Shown: in pieces, positions 1 to 7,076 of the stretch
How positions within the stretch are numbered: position 1 is the stretch's first letter
Layout: every line of letters starts with the position of its first letter
Notes under the pieces: model-generated
Told to the model about the DNA's origin: nothing
Database searches by the model: none
What the model saw: the letters and a program-made list of their open reading frames with translations, nothing else
Made by a program: the position numbers and the translations under genes
IMG/VR virus record: IMGVR_UViG_3300010392_000604
Coordinates: 1 to 37,523 of that record
Direction: 5' to 3' (one strand)
Source of the DNA: a virus
DNA: 37,523 nt

Positions 1-342
1 AAGGTTGTTAAGAGGGCTATCCAAATCACTAAACAAGACTTCTTTGTAGGTGAGGGAGTACGTTCTGTAGAGAGACAAAAGAGGCTTGTGGCTTCTGGTG
101 CTTCACGCACTATGAACTCTCGTCATATCACAGGACACGCTGTAGACCTTCATCCGTATCCCTACAACGGAGATCACGACCAAGATGGTGTTCCAAATCG
201 TGATGACTGGGACGCTTACCGACCAATCGTAGAGGCTATGTCTAGGGCTGCTGATGAACTCGGTGTTCCACTAGAGCATGGCTGGGACTGGGGTTGGGAT
301 GCGCCCCACCATCAACTACCTTGGAGTGATTATCGTGTTTAA
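1..342 (+). CDS. M15-family peptidase endolysin (5' end missing)
   Basis: The frame is open from the first base, so the gene starts upstream and only the C-terminal 113 residues are seen. They hold the zinc-peptidase signature of the M15 / VanY group: S-R-H-I-T-G-H-A-V-D-L (His and Asp zinc ligands) and, near the end, E-H-G-W-D-W followed by P-H-H-Q-L with the third ligand. Phage members, such as the T5 endolysin, cleave peptide cross-links in peptidoglycan at the end of infection. It is followed directly by small membrane proteins and a spanin, which fits a lysis cassette. No signal peptide can be judged because the N-terminus is absent. A GTG at 88 is only an internal codon. Confidence 0.85.
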   Translation, partial: KVVKRAIQITKQDFFVGEGVRSVERQKRLVASGASRTMNSRHITGHAVDLHPYPYNGDHDQDGVPNRDDWDAYRPIVEAMSRAADELGVPLEHGWDWGWDAPHHQLPWSDYRV

Positions 343-598
343 CGAGGAAGGTATCGTAAACAAACTGGTGACAGCTGCTGTTATTGGTCTGCTAGGGTGG
401 AACGTAATGACCACCCAACAGTTGGCTATTGACGTGGCTGTCATCTCAGAAAAAGTAGACACAAGTATCAGACAACAGGTGTCCAGCTCTGATATCGCTG
501 TTCTACAGGACAAAATCGTTCGGCTAGAAAACTGGAACCAAAACCTTTCAACGAGGCTCGCTAATGTCGAAGACTACATCAGAAAAGAAGACCTATAA
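335..598 (+). CDS. Small one-TM, coiled-coil lysis-region protein
   Basis: This is an 87-residue protein if the GTG at 335 is the start; GGAG at 323-326 sits at the right distance upstream. An in-frame ATG at 278 lies inside the endolysin and has no good ribosome site. One hydrophobic helix near the N-terminus (L-V-T-A-A-V-I-G-L-L-G-W) is followed by a hydrophilic stretch with heptad-like spacing (V-L-Q-D-K-I-V-R-L-E-N-W-N), so a membrane-anchored coiled coil is likely. Its position between endolysin and spanin suggests a holin, holin partner or antiholin. No sequence motif proves which. It overlaps the next gene by 35 bases. Confidence 0.7.
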   Translation: MFNEEGIVNKLVTAAVIGLLGWNVMTTQQLAIDVAVISEKVDTSIRQQVSSSDIAVLQDKIVRLENWNQNLSTRLANVEDYIRKEDL

Positions 599-743
599 AC
601 GTGAGGTGGCTGCTGTCCTTCTGGCTGGCTTAGGCTACCTCGTATTCGTAGATAATGTGGAGATGGTAAATGTACTGGTATGGCCGTTTGTCAGTTTTGC
701 TGCTGGTGCTTTTGGCCTCGATGCCATTAAGCAGCTGCGATAA
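564..743 (+). CDS. 59-residue two-TM membrane protein, putative holin
   Basis: A complete ATG-to-TAA frame encodes a Lys-rich N-terminus (M-S-K-T-T-S-E-K-K-T-Y-K-R-E) followed by two hydrophobic segments, about residues 15-29 and 35-52. Small proteins with a charged end and two closely spaced helices next to an endolysin are typical class II holins, which open the inner membrane and set the lysis time. The role is inferred from topology and position. It overlaps the gene before it (35 bases) and the spanin after it (74 bases), and the length is short enough to be missed by a 60-codon cutoff. Confidence 0.75.
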   Translation: MSKTTSEKKTYKREVAAVLLAGLGYLVFVDNVEMVNVLVWPFVSFAAGAFGLDAIKQLR

Positions 744-1002
744 AGCTCTGCCATTTCTTACCGGAGGAGGCCCTAACGTAGCTGCAAATACACAGCTGGG
801 TAAAACCAATACACAAACGTTGGGTGTCTCCTCCTCCAACGCCCCTACGGTAAGCCTTAGACCTCAGTCAAGGGTGGATCAGATCGACCAGAGTACGAAG
901 ACCCAGAACGATACTAACCCTGTTGTCTGGGTTGTCTTTGGTTTACTCATTGCTCTAGCGATGTACCTTATGTATCTCCTCCCTTCACCTAAAAGGTCTT
1001 GA
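670..1002 (+). CDS. Unimolecular spanin (lipoprotein with C-terminal TM)
   Basis: This 110-residue protein has a signal peptide ending in a lipobox (L-S-S-C, Cys at about residue 23). A polar Ser/Thr/Gln/Asn-rich linker follows, then a C-terminal membrane helix (V-V-W-V-V-F-G-L-L-I-A-L-A-M-Y) and a short basic tail (P-S-P-K-R-S). An outer-membrane lipid anchor plus an inner-membrane helix in one chain is the hallmark of u-spanins, as in phage T1 gp11. These span the periplasm and fuse the two membranes in the last step of lysis. Their presence implies a Gram-negative host. The ATG at 670 is preceded by GGAG at 659-662. Confidence 0.87.
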   Translation: MYWYGRLSVLLLVLLASMPLSSCDKALPFLTGGGPNVAANTQLGKTNTQTLGVSSSNAPTVSLRPQSRVDQIDQSTKTQNDTNPVVWVVFGLLIALAMYLMYLLPSPKRS

Positions 1003-1027
1003 CAGGTTTTAATAACCATGTTATAAT
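999..1027 (+). promoter_or_regulatory. Consensus sigma70 promoter for the HNH-like and tail fibre genes
   Basis: Both boxes match the consensus exactly: TTGACA at 999-1004 and TATAAT at 1022-1027, separated by 17 bases. It lies just after the spanin stop and 54 bases before the next ATG, and it points rightward. The transcript would begin inside a 28-nt element repeated at 23485. Confidence 0.9.
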
Positions 1028-1055
1028 TAACTTAGGGTTTGTCCGGGGGGATATA
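1028..1055 (+). repeat. 28-nt promoter-proximal repeat, copy 1
   Basis: This element starts immediately after the -10 box and matches 23485-23512 at 26 of 28 positions; the core reads CTTAGGGTTTG then CCGGGG then GATATA. It would form the first bases of the transcript, so it may act as an RNA leader or as an operator. The inverted-repeat partner found at copy 2 is not present here. Confidence 0.85.
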
Positions 1056-1080
1056 ACATAACTTAACAATAGGGACTTTT

Positions 1081-1338
1081 ATGCCTCGTAATTATAAAAA
1101 AGAATACAAGAACTACCACTCTAAGCCTGCTCAAAAGAAAAATAGAGCTAGTCGTAATGCTGCTCGACGTAAGGCTGTAGCCTCAGGTAAGGCTCGTAAA
1201 GGGGATGGTAAGGACGTACATCACAAGAATGGTAATCCTCGGGATAACCGTAGCTCTAACCTTTCTGTGAAAAGTAAAAGTAAGAACAGATCTTATTCTC
1301 GCACTAAGACAGCACGTAAGAAAAATCCTAGGAGCTAA
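1081..1338 (+). CDS. Small basic HNH-like protein
   Basis: This is an 85-residue, very basic protein. The middle carries D-V-H-H-K-N-G-N-P-R-D-N-R-S-S-N-L, which matches the core of HNH nucleases (a His pair, then Asn-rich segment, then N-L). It lacks the usual upstream cysteine pairs and is short for a full endonuclease. It could be a minimal homing-type nuclease or a DNA-binding remnant. It is the first gene after the promoter at 999-1027, and the tail fibre starts seven bases after its stop. Confidence 0.7.
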   Translation: MPRNYKKEYKNYHSKPAQKKNRASRNAARRKAVASGKARKGDGKDVHHKNGNPRDNRSSNLSVKSKSKNRSYSRTKTARKKNPRS

Positions 1339-1344
1339 CAACGT

Positions 1345-4300
1345 ATGGCAAAGAGACCATCTATTTCTTCTGTAGGTTCTGGTTACACATCCCCAGAGAC
1401 CCTAAACCAAAACTTCCAGAACATTGCTGAAGCATTTGACAACACACTGTCTAGGGATGGCTCCACGCCTAACTCTCTGGGGTCCGACCTAGACCTAGAC
1501 GGTAACGATATCCTTAACGTAGATAACCTCACTGTTACTGGTACAATCAATTACCAAGGTCGTGTCTTGACACCCGGAGGGGGTGGCGAAGGCTCCGGTG
1601 TTGCCGTTCTGTACAACTCGACCCTTCTAACTCCTGTTGCTACTGCTCTGAACTTCACTGGGGCAGGTGTAACAGTCACAAACGATGGTTTGACTAAGAC
1701 GATCAACATCCCCGGTGCAGGTGGCTCTGGTGGTCTTCCTACCTACAGTCAACCAGCTTCAGTACGGACTGACATTGGGAATGGAACACTCTCGGATGGA
1801 GACAAGTTCTACCTCGGTGGGGAGTTGTTTGAAGTCCAACGTAGTCTAGATAATGATCCGGACTCTTGGTTCTACAACACCAACGGTGACACCAATTACG
1901 GTGTTAAACCTATCTCTCCTCTTCCATACAACTACTATGTCTTCCCGGGTTTCAAAACCCAAGACAACAATAAGATTCACATTAGTATCTCTCCCGATGG
2001 ACGTAGATTCTTCCGTCTCAACGCTGAACCCATCATGCGTGGTGGTGGAGACAGCACTATCGGTGGTCGAGACTCTCAGTTGTTCTGGAACGAGAACCTT
2101 GGTGAATGGTGGATGCCTGTTACCTCGGGCAGTGAAGTAACTGATTATGACTTCTCTGTCTTCCGGTCTCGAGACGGTATTACCTTTGGGTTGTCTCGTG
2201 GTTATCTTGACGCCAACAGTCCTGAAGGTAAAGTACGAGGGAAGACTCTTCCGGGTACTTCTCGTCCTGTGGATCGTCAGTGGTCTAACAAGTTCTATCG
2301 CTTTAACGGTACACTGTACATCATCACGTCTCTTCAGGTTCTCCCTGATGTCACCAATGCGTTTGGTAATAATGCCCCTCAGTTCCGTCCGTACATCGCT
2401 GAGGTTATCGACGAAGACAACATGCTCTTCGGTCCTGTCACACAGCTTCAAATCGGTGGGGCAACTGACGCTAAACTGAACCCTGACTTCATCCTCGTAG
2501 ACGGTACTTACTACGCTTGTATCAAAGATAGTCCTACTCGTTCTATCGAAGTCTGGTCTGCTACTGATCTGTTTGGTACTTGGACACTTGAAGATACTAT
2601 CGACCTCAACCCGGCTGACTTGAACAGTCTGGAAGGCGATACTTGGGCTGTGCATAAGTATGTAGACCCGAATGACCCAGACAACATTCTGATTAAATAC
2701 CGTATCCATCTGGCTAACAACCGTGATGAGAACGACAAACTGATCGGTATTCCTCGGTTTACTGAATCTCTAACCACACCTGCTGGTCCTTATGGAGACA
2801 TCGAACAACTAGACTTCTCCCATGCTTCCCGCAACGGTACTATCACTAATTTGGCGATGGTCAACGACCCTCGTGCTATCAAGTCCATTATGGCTGCTCA
2901 AGATGCTTACGTTGGTCAATTCCGACACAAAGTGGACGAACAGGAGACTCTGGACGCTGGTACACACGACCTGTACCCTCAACAGAGTTTCATGTATACA
3001 ATCGCTGGAGCAGGTGGTTCTACTGTTGTAGAAGTGAAAGAGAAGGTTGCTGATCGTTTCTACGTTGGTGTTAACAACACTAATGCCGGAGCTACTATTG
3101 AGTTCACTGGTAACGATCTCTGTCGTGAGTTCACTGTAGGTGGTGGTGCCCAAGAGTACGTCGAGGTTATCTGGCTTGAGGCTATCGGTAAGTACGTACC
3201 AATTGGCCGTATACAGTCTTTTGGTGTTGCCGATAAACAACTTCTGACAGATACCACAGACACTGTGACACCCACACAGGACACCGAGTACTATATTCTG
3301 GGTACAGCAGGGTCCACACAAGTAACCATCCCTGAGAAGGGAGCTGATAGCTTCTACGTAGCTGTTCACAACAGTGATCCCGGAGCTACTGTAGAGTTCA
3401 TCGGCAATGACTTCTGTCGTCCCTTTACAGTAGGTGGTGGTCAACAGGAGTTGATCCAAGTTATCTGGTCTGAGCAAATCGGTAAGTACATTCCGGTGGG
3501 ACGTTTGTCTACCGGTGGTGGTGGCTCCTCAGACGGTGTCATCAATGGGTTGACCTTCAACTCAGGAACAAATGTGCTGACAGCCTCTAGGACTGTTGGG
3601 GGTGATCTAACCGCTGACCTGTCTGCTCTGGATACCCAAGAAGGTATCACAGTTGAGGACGAAGGTGTTCCACTCACTACTCTTGCAACCACTTTGAACT
3701 TCACAGGTACTGGTGTAACCGTTACTGGAACCGGTGCTGAGAAGACAGTGACTATCAACTCTGGTGGTGGAAGCGCTGACGGTGTTGTGACAGCAGGTAC
3801 CTATAACTCTACTTCAAAGGAAGTAACTCTGTCTAGGTCTGAAGGCCTTGCTGATGTTACAGTAGACATGAGTGGACTGCCTTACAGATACTTCGGCTCG
3901 ACCACTGTTCTTCTGGACCAGTCTGGTGCTGATGGCTGGGGTATTCGGGATGCTGCTACAGATGGTGACTTTATCCCATTCGGCACTTCTCGTCGCCTAG
4001 GGAACCTTGCAAACCCTGTGAGGGGTGTTACACTGGAGGCTAGGGATGCAGCCGGTGGAACTGGCACAGACCATCTGGAACTGTTCCTTGCACAGAATGG
4101 TTCCCTGAGACTTACCGATGTAAATTCTCCTACAAACAACGATGGTTTGGACATCAATGCGTTCAACCAAGTTCACATAGATACACGTACATCGGGTACT
4201 GCAACTTGGGATCGCTCTAACGGCAATGTCATCAACTTCACCAGCAGTCTTTCCAGCACACTTACTGTGGACTTGTCTAGTATGAAGGTTGGTGAGTTTG

Positions 4301-4464
4301 TGTTTGTTCGGGTGGGTAGTCCTAATAGCCGGACTATCAGCTTCACAGGACAAACCTTTGAGTGGGCAGGAGGCTCTCAGCCTTCAACTACCGCGAGTAC
4401 GATGTCTTACATCTTCTTCAGAGTAGGTTCGTCTAATACACAAGCTATCGCTGTGGAGTTCTAA
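1345..4464 (+). CDS. Tail fibre / receptor-binding protein with possible GH-like propeller
   Basis: This is a 1039-residue protein. Residues 1-70 (N-Q-N-F-Q-N-I-A-E-A-F and D-L-D-L-D-G-N-D-I-L-N-V) resemble the virion-attachment end of podovirus fibres. Residues about 205-510 look like a five-bladed beta-propeller of the GH43 type: repeated acidic motifs and blades such as N-P-D-F-I-L-V-D-G-T-Y-Y followed by a 'W-S-A-T-D-L-F-G-T-W' strand. A polysaccharide-cleaving role is therefore plausible but unproven. Residues 547-623 and 648-722 are two copies of one module. Further paired repeats lie around 88-124 with 766-800, and 730-760 with 810-835. The C-terminal 200 residues are beta-rich. RBS AGGAG lies upstream. 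Confidence 0.85.
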   Translation: MAKRPSISSVGSGYTSPETLNQNFQNIAEAFDNTLSRDGSTPNSLGSDLDLDGNDILNVDNLTVTGTINYQGRVLTPGGGGEGSGVAVLYNSTLLTPVATALNFTGAGVTVTNDGLTKTINIPGAGGSGGLPTYSQPASVRTDIGNGTLSDGDKFYLGGELFEVQRSLDNDPDSWFYNTNGDTNYGVKPISPLPYNYYVFPGFKTQDNNKIHISISPDGRRFFRLNAEPIMRGGGDSTIGGRDSQLFWNENLGEWWMPVTSGSEVTDYDFSVFRSRDGITFGLSRGYLDANSPEGKVRGKTLPGTSRPVDRQWSNKFYRFNGTLYIITSLQVLPDVTNAFGNNAPQFRPYIAEVIDEDNMLFGPVTQLQIGGATDAKLNPDFILVDGTYYACIKDSPTRSIEVWSATDLFGTWTLEDTIDLNPADLNSLEGDTWAVHKYVDPNDPDNILIKYRIHLANNRDENDKLIGIPRFTESLTTPAGPYGDIEQLDFSHASRNGTITNLAMVNDPRAIKSIMAAQDAYVGQFRHKVDEQETLDAGTHDLYPQQSFMYTIAGAGGSTVVEVKEKVADRFYVGVNNTNAGATIEFTGNDLCREFTVGGGAQEYVEVIWLEAIGKYVPIGRIQSFGVADKQLLTDTTDTVTPTQDTEYYILGTAGSTQVTIPEKGADSFYVAVHNSDPGATVEFIGNDFCRPFTVGGGQQELIQVIWSEQIGKYIPVGRLSTGGGGSSDGVINGLTFNSGTNVLTASRTVGGDLTADLSALDTQEGITVEDEGVPLTTLATTLNFTGTGVTVTGTGAEKTVTINSGGGSADGVVTAGTYNSTSKEVTLSRSEGLADVTVDMSGLPYRYFGSTTVLLDQSGADGWGIRDAATDGDFIPFGTSRRLGNLANPVRGVTLEARDAAGGTGTDHLELFLAQNGSLRLTDVNSPTNNDGLDINAFNQVHIDTRTSGTATWDRSNGNVINFTSSLSSTLTVDLSSMKVGEFVFVRVGSPNSRTISFTGQTFEWAGGSQPSTTASTMSYIFFRVGSSNTQAIAVEF
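2983..3510 (+). repeat. Two tandem ~75-residue modules inside the tail fibre
   Basis: Residues 547-623 and 648-722 of the fibre share the pattern Y-T/I-I-x-G-x-x-G-S-T, D-x-F-Y-V-x-V, N-x-x-x-G-A-T-x-E-F-x-G-N-D, C-R-x-F-T-V-G-G-G and I-G-K-Y-x-P-x-G-R. This points to internal duplication of a small beta domain. DNA identity is only moderate, so the duplication is not recent. Confidence 0.8.
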
Positions 4465-4845
4465 ATGCTACAACTGTTCATGATGATGTCTGCCTTTGCG
4501 GCTAATCAAGAGACAGTTACCTACACATGGTCTATGACAGCTGGGACGAATGGTTCGTACAACGGCTATTCCCCAGCGTCAGACCTAAACGTTGGTTCTA
4601 TCTCTGCGGAGCCTGTAGCAGGTCAGACGATACGAAGACAACTCTCTGGTGTGTCTAACGCGTCTAGGTTCCAGTTCCTTGGTAACGCTACTTCAGCTGT
4701 ATCAGGGTTCACTGAATTGGTCGTTAATGGGACTTCCTACGCAATCTCTTCTTGGACATACAATGGTACAGCAACATACGCTGTGTTTACAACAACTGCT
4801 CCTACGTATAGTAACGGTGTTACCTACACCTGTGAGCTTAGATAA
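4465..4845 (+). CDS. Tail-fibre-adjacent protein of unknown function
   Basis: This 126-residue protein begins directly after the fibre stop (TAA then ATG). The first 13 residues are hydrophobic (M-L-Q-L-F-M-M-M-S-A-F-A-A) and may be a signal peptide, or translation may start at one of the later Met codons. The rest is rich in Ser, Thr, Gly and Tyr with alternating hydrophobic residues, as expected for a beta-sandwich. The position suggests a fibre tip, fibre chaperone or host-surface binding protein. No family recognised. Confidence 0.7.
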   Translation: MLQLFMMMSAFAANQETVTYTWSMTAGTNGSYNGYSPASDLNVGSISAEPVAGQTIRRQLSGVSNASRFQFLGNATSAVSGFTELVVNGTSYAISSWTYNGTATYAVFTTTAPTYSNGVTYTCELR

Positions 4846-4849
4846 ACAA

Positions 4850-4893
4850 AAAGAAAGCCACTAAGGAGAAATCCCTAGGGGCTATTTTCTTTT
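4850..4893. terminator. Bidirectional terminator between converging operons
   Basis: An outer stem pairs AAAGAAAGCC (4850-4859) with GGC (4880-4882) and TTTCTTT (4886-4892), leaving a 3-nt bulge. An inner CTAAGG / CCCTAG stem has one mismatch. The T-rich side is present on both strands. It sits exactly where the rightward fibre operon and the long leftward operon meet. Confidence 0.7.
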
Positions 4894-5074
4894 AGTTTAC
4901 TGGTGTGAGTGATACCACCCGGTCAGGGTCGTTCTGCTCAAAGTCGATCTCTTGAGCCATCCACTCGTACATAGCCTCAGCTAGTTCCATGACGTCTTGG
5001 TCTTGGTGTTGCCGTGCTTCTACTGCGAGTTGGAGTGCTGCCATTTTTACGGAGAAGGATGAAATTGTGTTCAT
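4892..5074 (-). CDS. Small acidic protein, last gene of the leftward operon
   Basis: This 60-residue protein is mostly helical in appearance, with an acidic C-terminal half (E-W-M-A-Q-E-I-D-F-E-Q-N-D). Its ATG overlaps the stop of the preceding DUF3310-like gene as ATGA, so translation is probably coupled. The terminator lies at its stop codon. No family recognised. Confidence 0.65.
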   Translation of the reverse strand: MNTISSFSVKMAALQLAVEARQHQDQDVMELAEAMYEWMAQEIDFEQNDPDRVVSLTPVN

Positions 5075-5403
5075 GTGGTTTCCTTTGCGGTGTACTCTTC
5101 TTTGATCAGTTCTAGGTAATGAATAGCTTTATTGATATCCTCTAGACCGTTCTTGTCCTTGTGACGTGAGACATACTTTACTACGTTACCTTCGTACCAA
5201 CCTAGATTATTTTCTCTGATGTATTCGATGGGTTGGATCTTGAAGGTCTTGTAGTGGGCACCTCCCACTTGTTTGTCTTTTGGTTTCACTTCGTTTGTCC
5301 TTCGGAACGTCGGAAGAGAGCAACAATAGAGGGTCTGTCCGGGCAGTACATCACGGTAGATCTTACCACAACTCTGACACCGGTAGTCACTCTTCGTTTC
5401 CAC
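5071..5403 (-). CDS. DUF3310-like protein with N-terminal zinc ribbon
   Basis: This is a 110-residue protein with a GTG start at 5403. Residues 9-28 hold a C-x-x-C pair and a C-C pair, suggesting a zinc ribbon. The C-terminal part follows the DUF3310 pattern common in phages: Q-P-I-E-Y-I-R-E-N-N-L, then E-G-N-V-V-K-Y-V-S-R-H-K-D-K-N-G, then D-I-N-K-A-I-H-Y-L-E-L. Such proteins are often labelled nucleotide-kinase-like, but the biochemical role is uncertain. It lies just downstream of thyX in the operon, which fits a nucleotide-related function. Confidence 0.8.
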   Translation of the reverse strand: METKSDYRCQSCGKIYRDVLPGQTLYCCSLPTFRRTNEVKPKDKQVGGAHYKTFKIQPIEYIRENNLGWYEGNVVKYVSRHKDKNGLEDINKAIHYLELIKEEYTAKETT

Positions 5404-5539
5404 CTGTGAGTCCTCCTTCGATACCTTCTAGTGCGATTTGAAGACCGATAAGCATCCAGTCTTTAGTCGGGCCATCTGGGAGGATTTGAACCCCCCAGCC
5501 AATAAGTTCAGCACTGAGCCACATTCGGAATTTAAGCAT
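5387..5539 (-). CDS. 50-residue protein downstream of thyX
   Basis: The frame runs from an ATG that overlaps the end of thyX by 8 bases to a TGA inside the start region of the DUF3310-like gene. The product contains W-L-S-A-E-L-I-G-W-G-V-Q-I-L-P and W-M-L-I-G-L-Q-I-A-L-E-G, two short amphipathic or hydrophobic helices. Overlap with both neighbours argues for coupled translation. No family recognised. Confidence 0.6.
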   Translation of the reverse strand: MLKFRMWLSAELIGWGVQILPDGPTKDWMLIGLQIALEGIEGGLTGGNEE

Positions 5540-6206
5540 TCTCTTCTTCTTTCTTAACGAGTTCCCCCCAAGATACGGGGAAAAGCTCTTTCATTTTTTC
5601 GTCAATTTGTTGAGCCACAAGACGTGACTCGTATTGTGTGTCTTCTTTAAGACGTAGGCTGCACATGTCTGCAAAGGCGTCGAGGCTGCCAGACCAATAC
5701 CACTCGGTCATCATGGACTGAGGTAGGATCATACGGGCTTGCTCAGGGCAGACCCCTTGCTCTATAAGGTGTTTGTAGAGACTTAAAGTCTCTTCGTTTT
5801 GAGCGTAAACATCCTCTGGGATATCCTTGAACTCCCACAGAGACTCGTAAGTTTGGACAGGTAGGTCCGTACTACCTTGCTTCTTGTCTACGGCCTTGGA
5901 TCTCCAAACGTCTGGTACGTAAAGCTCGGGTGCGTCATCTACATAGCGTCGACTGATTTCATTCCACCTTAGGTATTGGTGCTTCACCAACTGTCTAGCG
6001 ACAAAAAGAGGTGCCCTAACCCTGAACGAGGCAAAACAGTGTCCAAAGGGTGAGATATGTTTGTTCCTCGCCAAATAGGAAATTAGTTTGTCGTTTTGTT
6101 CTTTTGAGTAAAGAGATGCTTCTTTGTCGAAAGACACTCTCGCAGCATTAACTACCGTTTCATCAGTACCCATATGGTCTAAGTAGTCAACCTTGATTTG
6201 AGCCAT
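5532..6206 (-). CDS. thyX: Flavin-dependent thymidylate synthase ThyX
   Basis: This is a 224-residue protein of normal ThyX length. It makes dTMP from dUMP with methylene-tetrahydrofolate and FAD. Recognised by H-I-S-P-F-G-H near residue 50 and by the signature region V-K-H-Q-Y-L-R-W-N-E-I-S-R-R-Y-V. The canonical R-H-R-x7-S motif reads K-H-Q here, so both arginines are replaced while the downstream N-E-I-S-R-R-Y is kept. I recall similar variants in other marine phage ThyX proteins, so it is probably active. The C-terminal P-Q-S-M-M-T-E-W-Y-W segment also fits. Its start is overlapped by an HNH gene. Confidence 0.93.
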   Translation of the reverse strand: MAQIKVDYLDHMGTDETVVNAARVSFDKEASLYSKEQNDKLISYLARNKHISPFGHCFASFRVRAPLFVARQLVKHQYLRWNEISRRYVDDAPELYVPDVWRSKAVDKKQGSTDLPVQTYESLWEFKDIPEDVYAQNEETLSLYKHLIEQGVCPEQARMILPQSMMTEWYWSGSLDAFADMCSLRLKEDTQYESRLVAQQIDEKMKELFPVSWGELVKKEEENA

Positions 6207-6634
6207 TCAATAATCCTCTCTAAGTCTTCTATACTAGCGTCGTCTTTTATTCTATTAGCCCTCTGTGAGAGCCACTGAACGTTTCCTTTTACATAACCTT
6301 TTTCCGGAACCACCCTGTCTAACTCGGCTGCCTCTGAACTCCCTTTCGGAGCTTTCAAACTGAGAGGTGTTCCGAAGACGGGGCAAACTCCAGTCCAGAT
6401 ACCTTTTAAGTGAGCTACGTCCAAGTCAAAAGGTAGACCTTTGTCTGAGGCCCTGTGCCTAGCGGACCTCATCCTAATGGCAAACCTGTTTTTGTCTCTG
6501 TACTTTTTCTGGTACCCCTTGTTTCTCTCTACGTAACAAGCTTTACAAAGAGAGTGGAGACCTCCACGATTCCTATAGAAGTCTCCAGTGCTCTTCGGGG
6601 TAAGACACCCAGTACAGACCTTTGTCTGGCTCAA
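6179..6634 (-). CDS. HNH-type endonuclease with zinc ribbon, probably homing
   Basis: A 151-residue protein with a TTG start at 6634; GGGGAG lies 6-7 bases upstream and the TTG overlaps the previous stop as TTGA. The N-terminus has C-T-G-C-L-T-P-K-S-T-G-D-F-Y plus C-K-A-C, a zinc ribbon seen in many phage HNH proteins. The C-terminus has E-L-D-R-V-V-P-E-K-G-Y-V-K-G-N-V-Q-W and R-A-N-R-I-K-D-D-A-S, the HNH core of this subfamily. Such free-standing genes usually spread themselves into intronless neighbours. It overlaps the first nine codons of thyX. Confidence 0.85.
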   Translation of the reverse strand: MSQTKVCTGCLTPKSTGDFYRNRGGLHSLCKACYVERNKGYQKKYRDKNRFAIRMRSARHRASDKGLPFDLDVAHLKGIWTGVCPVFGTPLSLKAPKGSSEAAELDRVVPEKGYVKGNVQWLSQRANRIKDDASIEDLERIIEWLKSRLTT

Positions 6635-6840
6635 GTAGCTCTCCCCAGTGTTACATATTTTTGGTCAGCGATGTAGGCTCCCTCTGGGAGAGAGTCCACA
6701 TTGTTTTGTTTAAAGGTAAAGTTGGCTTCACGACATTCAGCCTCAGTCCTAAAGGGCATCAGAGAGGTTGCCAGACCACACCCCTCAGGGGTCCTAATGC
6801 CTTGCTCCAAACCACATACCAGTGTTAGTGCGATAAACAT
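6631..6840 (-). CDS. Small exported Cys-containing protein
   Basis: This 69-residue protein has an N-terminal hydrophobic stretch (M-F-I-A-L-T-L-V-C) like a signal peptide. It then has spaced cysteines (E-G-C-G-L and T-E-A-E-C-R-E-A) in a pattern I associate with small secreted phage or bacterial proteins of unknown role. It may be periplasmic. Its stop overlaps the HNH start as TTGA. Confidence 0.6.
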   Translation of the reverse strand: MFIALTLVCGLEQGIRTPEGCGLATSLMPFRTEAECREANFTFKQNNVDSLPEGAYIADQKYVTLGRAT

Positions 6841-6857
6841 TTGTTACCCTCCTTCTG

Positions 6858-7076
6858 TTACAGATTCTGCATTAGTTTAGTTCCGCAGTCAAAACATAGG
6901 TCCATCGAGATAGAGTGGGAAACACCACCCCAAGACCCATCGAAAGAACGTCCTCCTACATGGCCCTCTAGTTTGAGTTCAAAAGAACCACACGAAGAAC
7001 CATCGTTGAAATCTTTGTTGTGTGACTCTCTGCCGCATTTGTCACACACGTAAGTTACTTCAGTTTTCTTAGTCAT
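6858..7076 (-). CDS. Small zinc-finger-like protein
   Basis: This 72-residue protein has two C-x-x-C pairs, C-D-K-C near residue 11 and C-F-D-C near residue 61, flanking a Gly/Ser-rich loop. This layout would bind one zinc ion. Its ATG overlaps the nrdJ stop as ATGA. It could be a regulator or a redox partner, but nothing in the sequence decides that. Confidence 0.7.
   Translation of the reverse strand: MTKKTEVTYVCDKCGRESHNKDFNDGSSCGSFELKLEGHVGGRSFDGSWGGVSHSISMDLCFDCGTKLMQNL

Noticed and set aside
1028-1055. Phage-type (T7-like) RNA polymerase promoter
   Set aside because: A perfect sigma70 promoter precedes the element, only two copies were found and no phage RNA polymerase gene is present in this window.
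1846-2709. A 287-codon frame antisense to the tail fibre
   Set aside because: No family pattern and no ribosome site; the sense frame codes for a coherent fibre with repeats.
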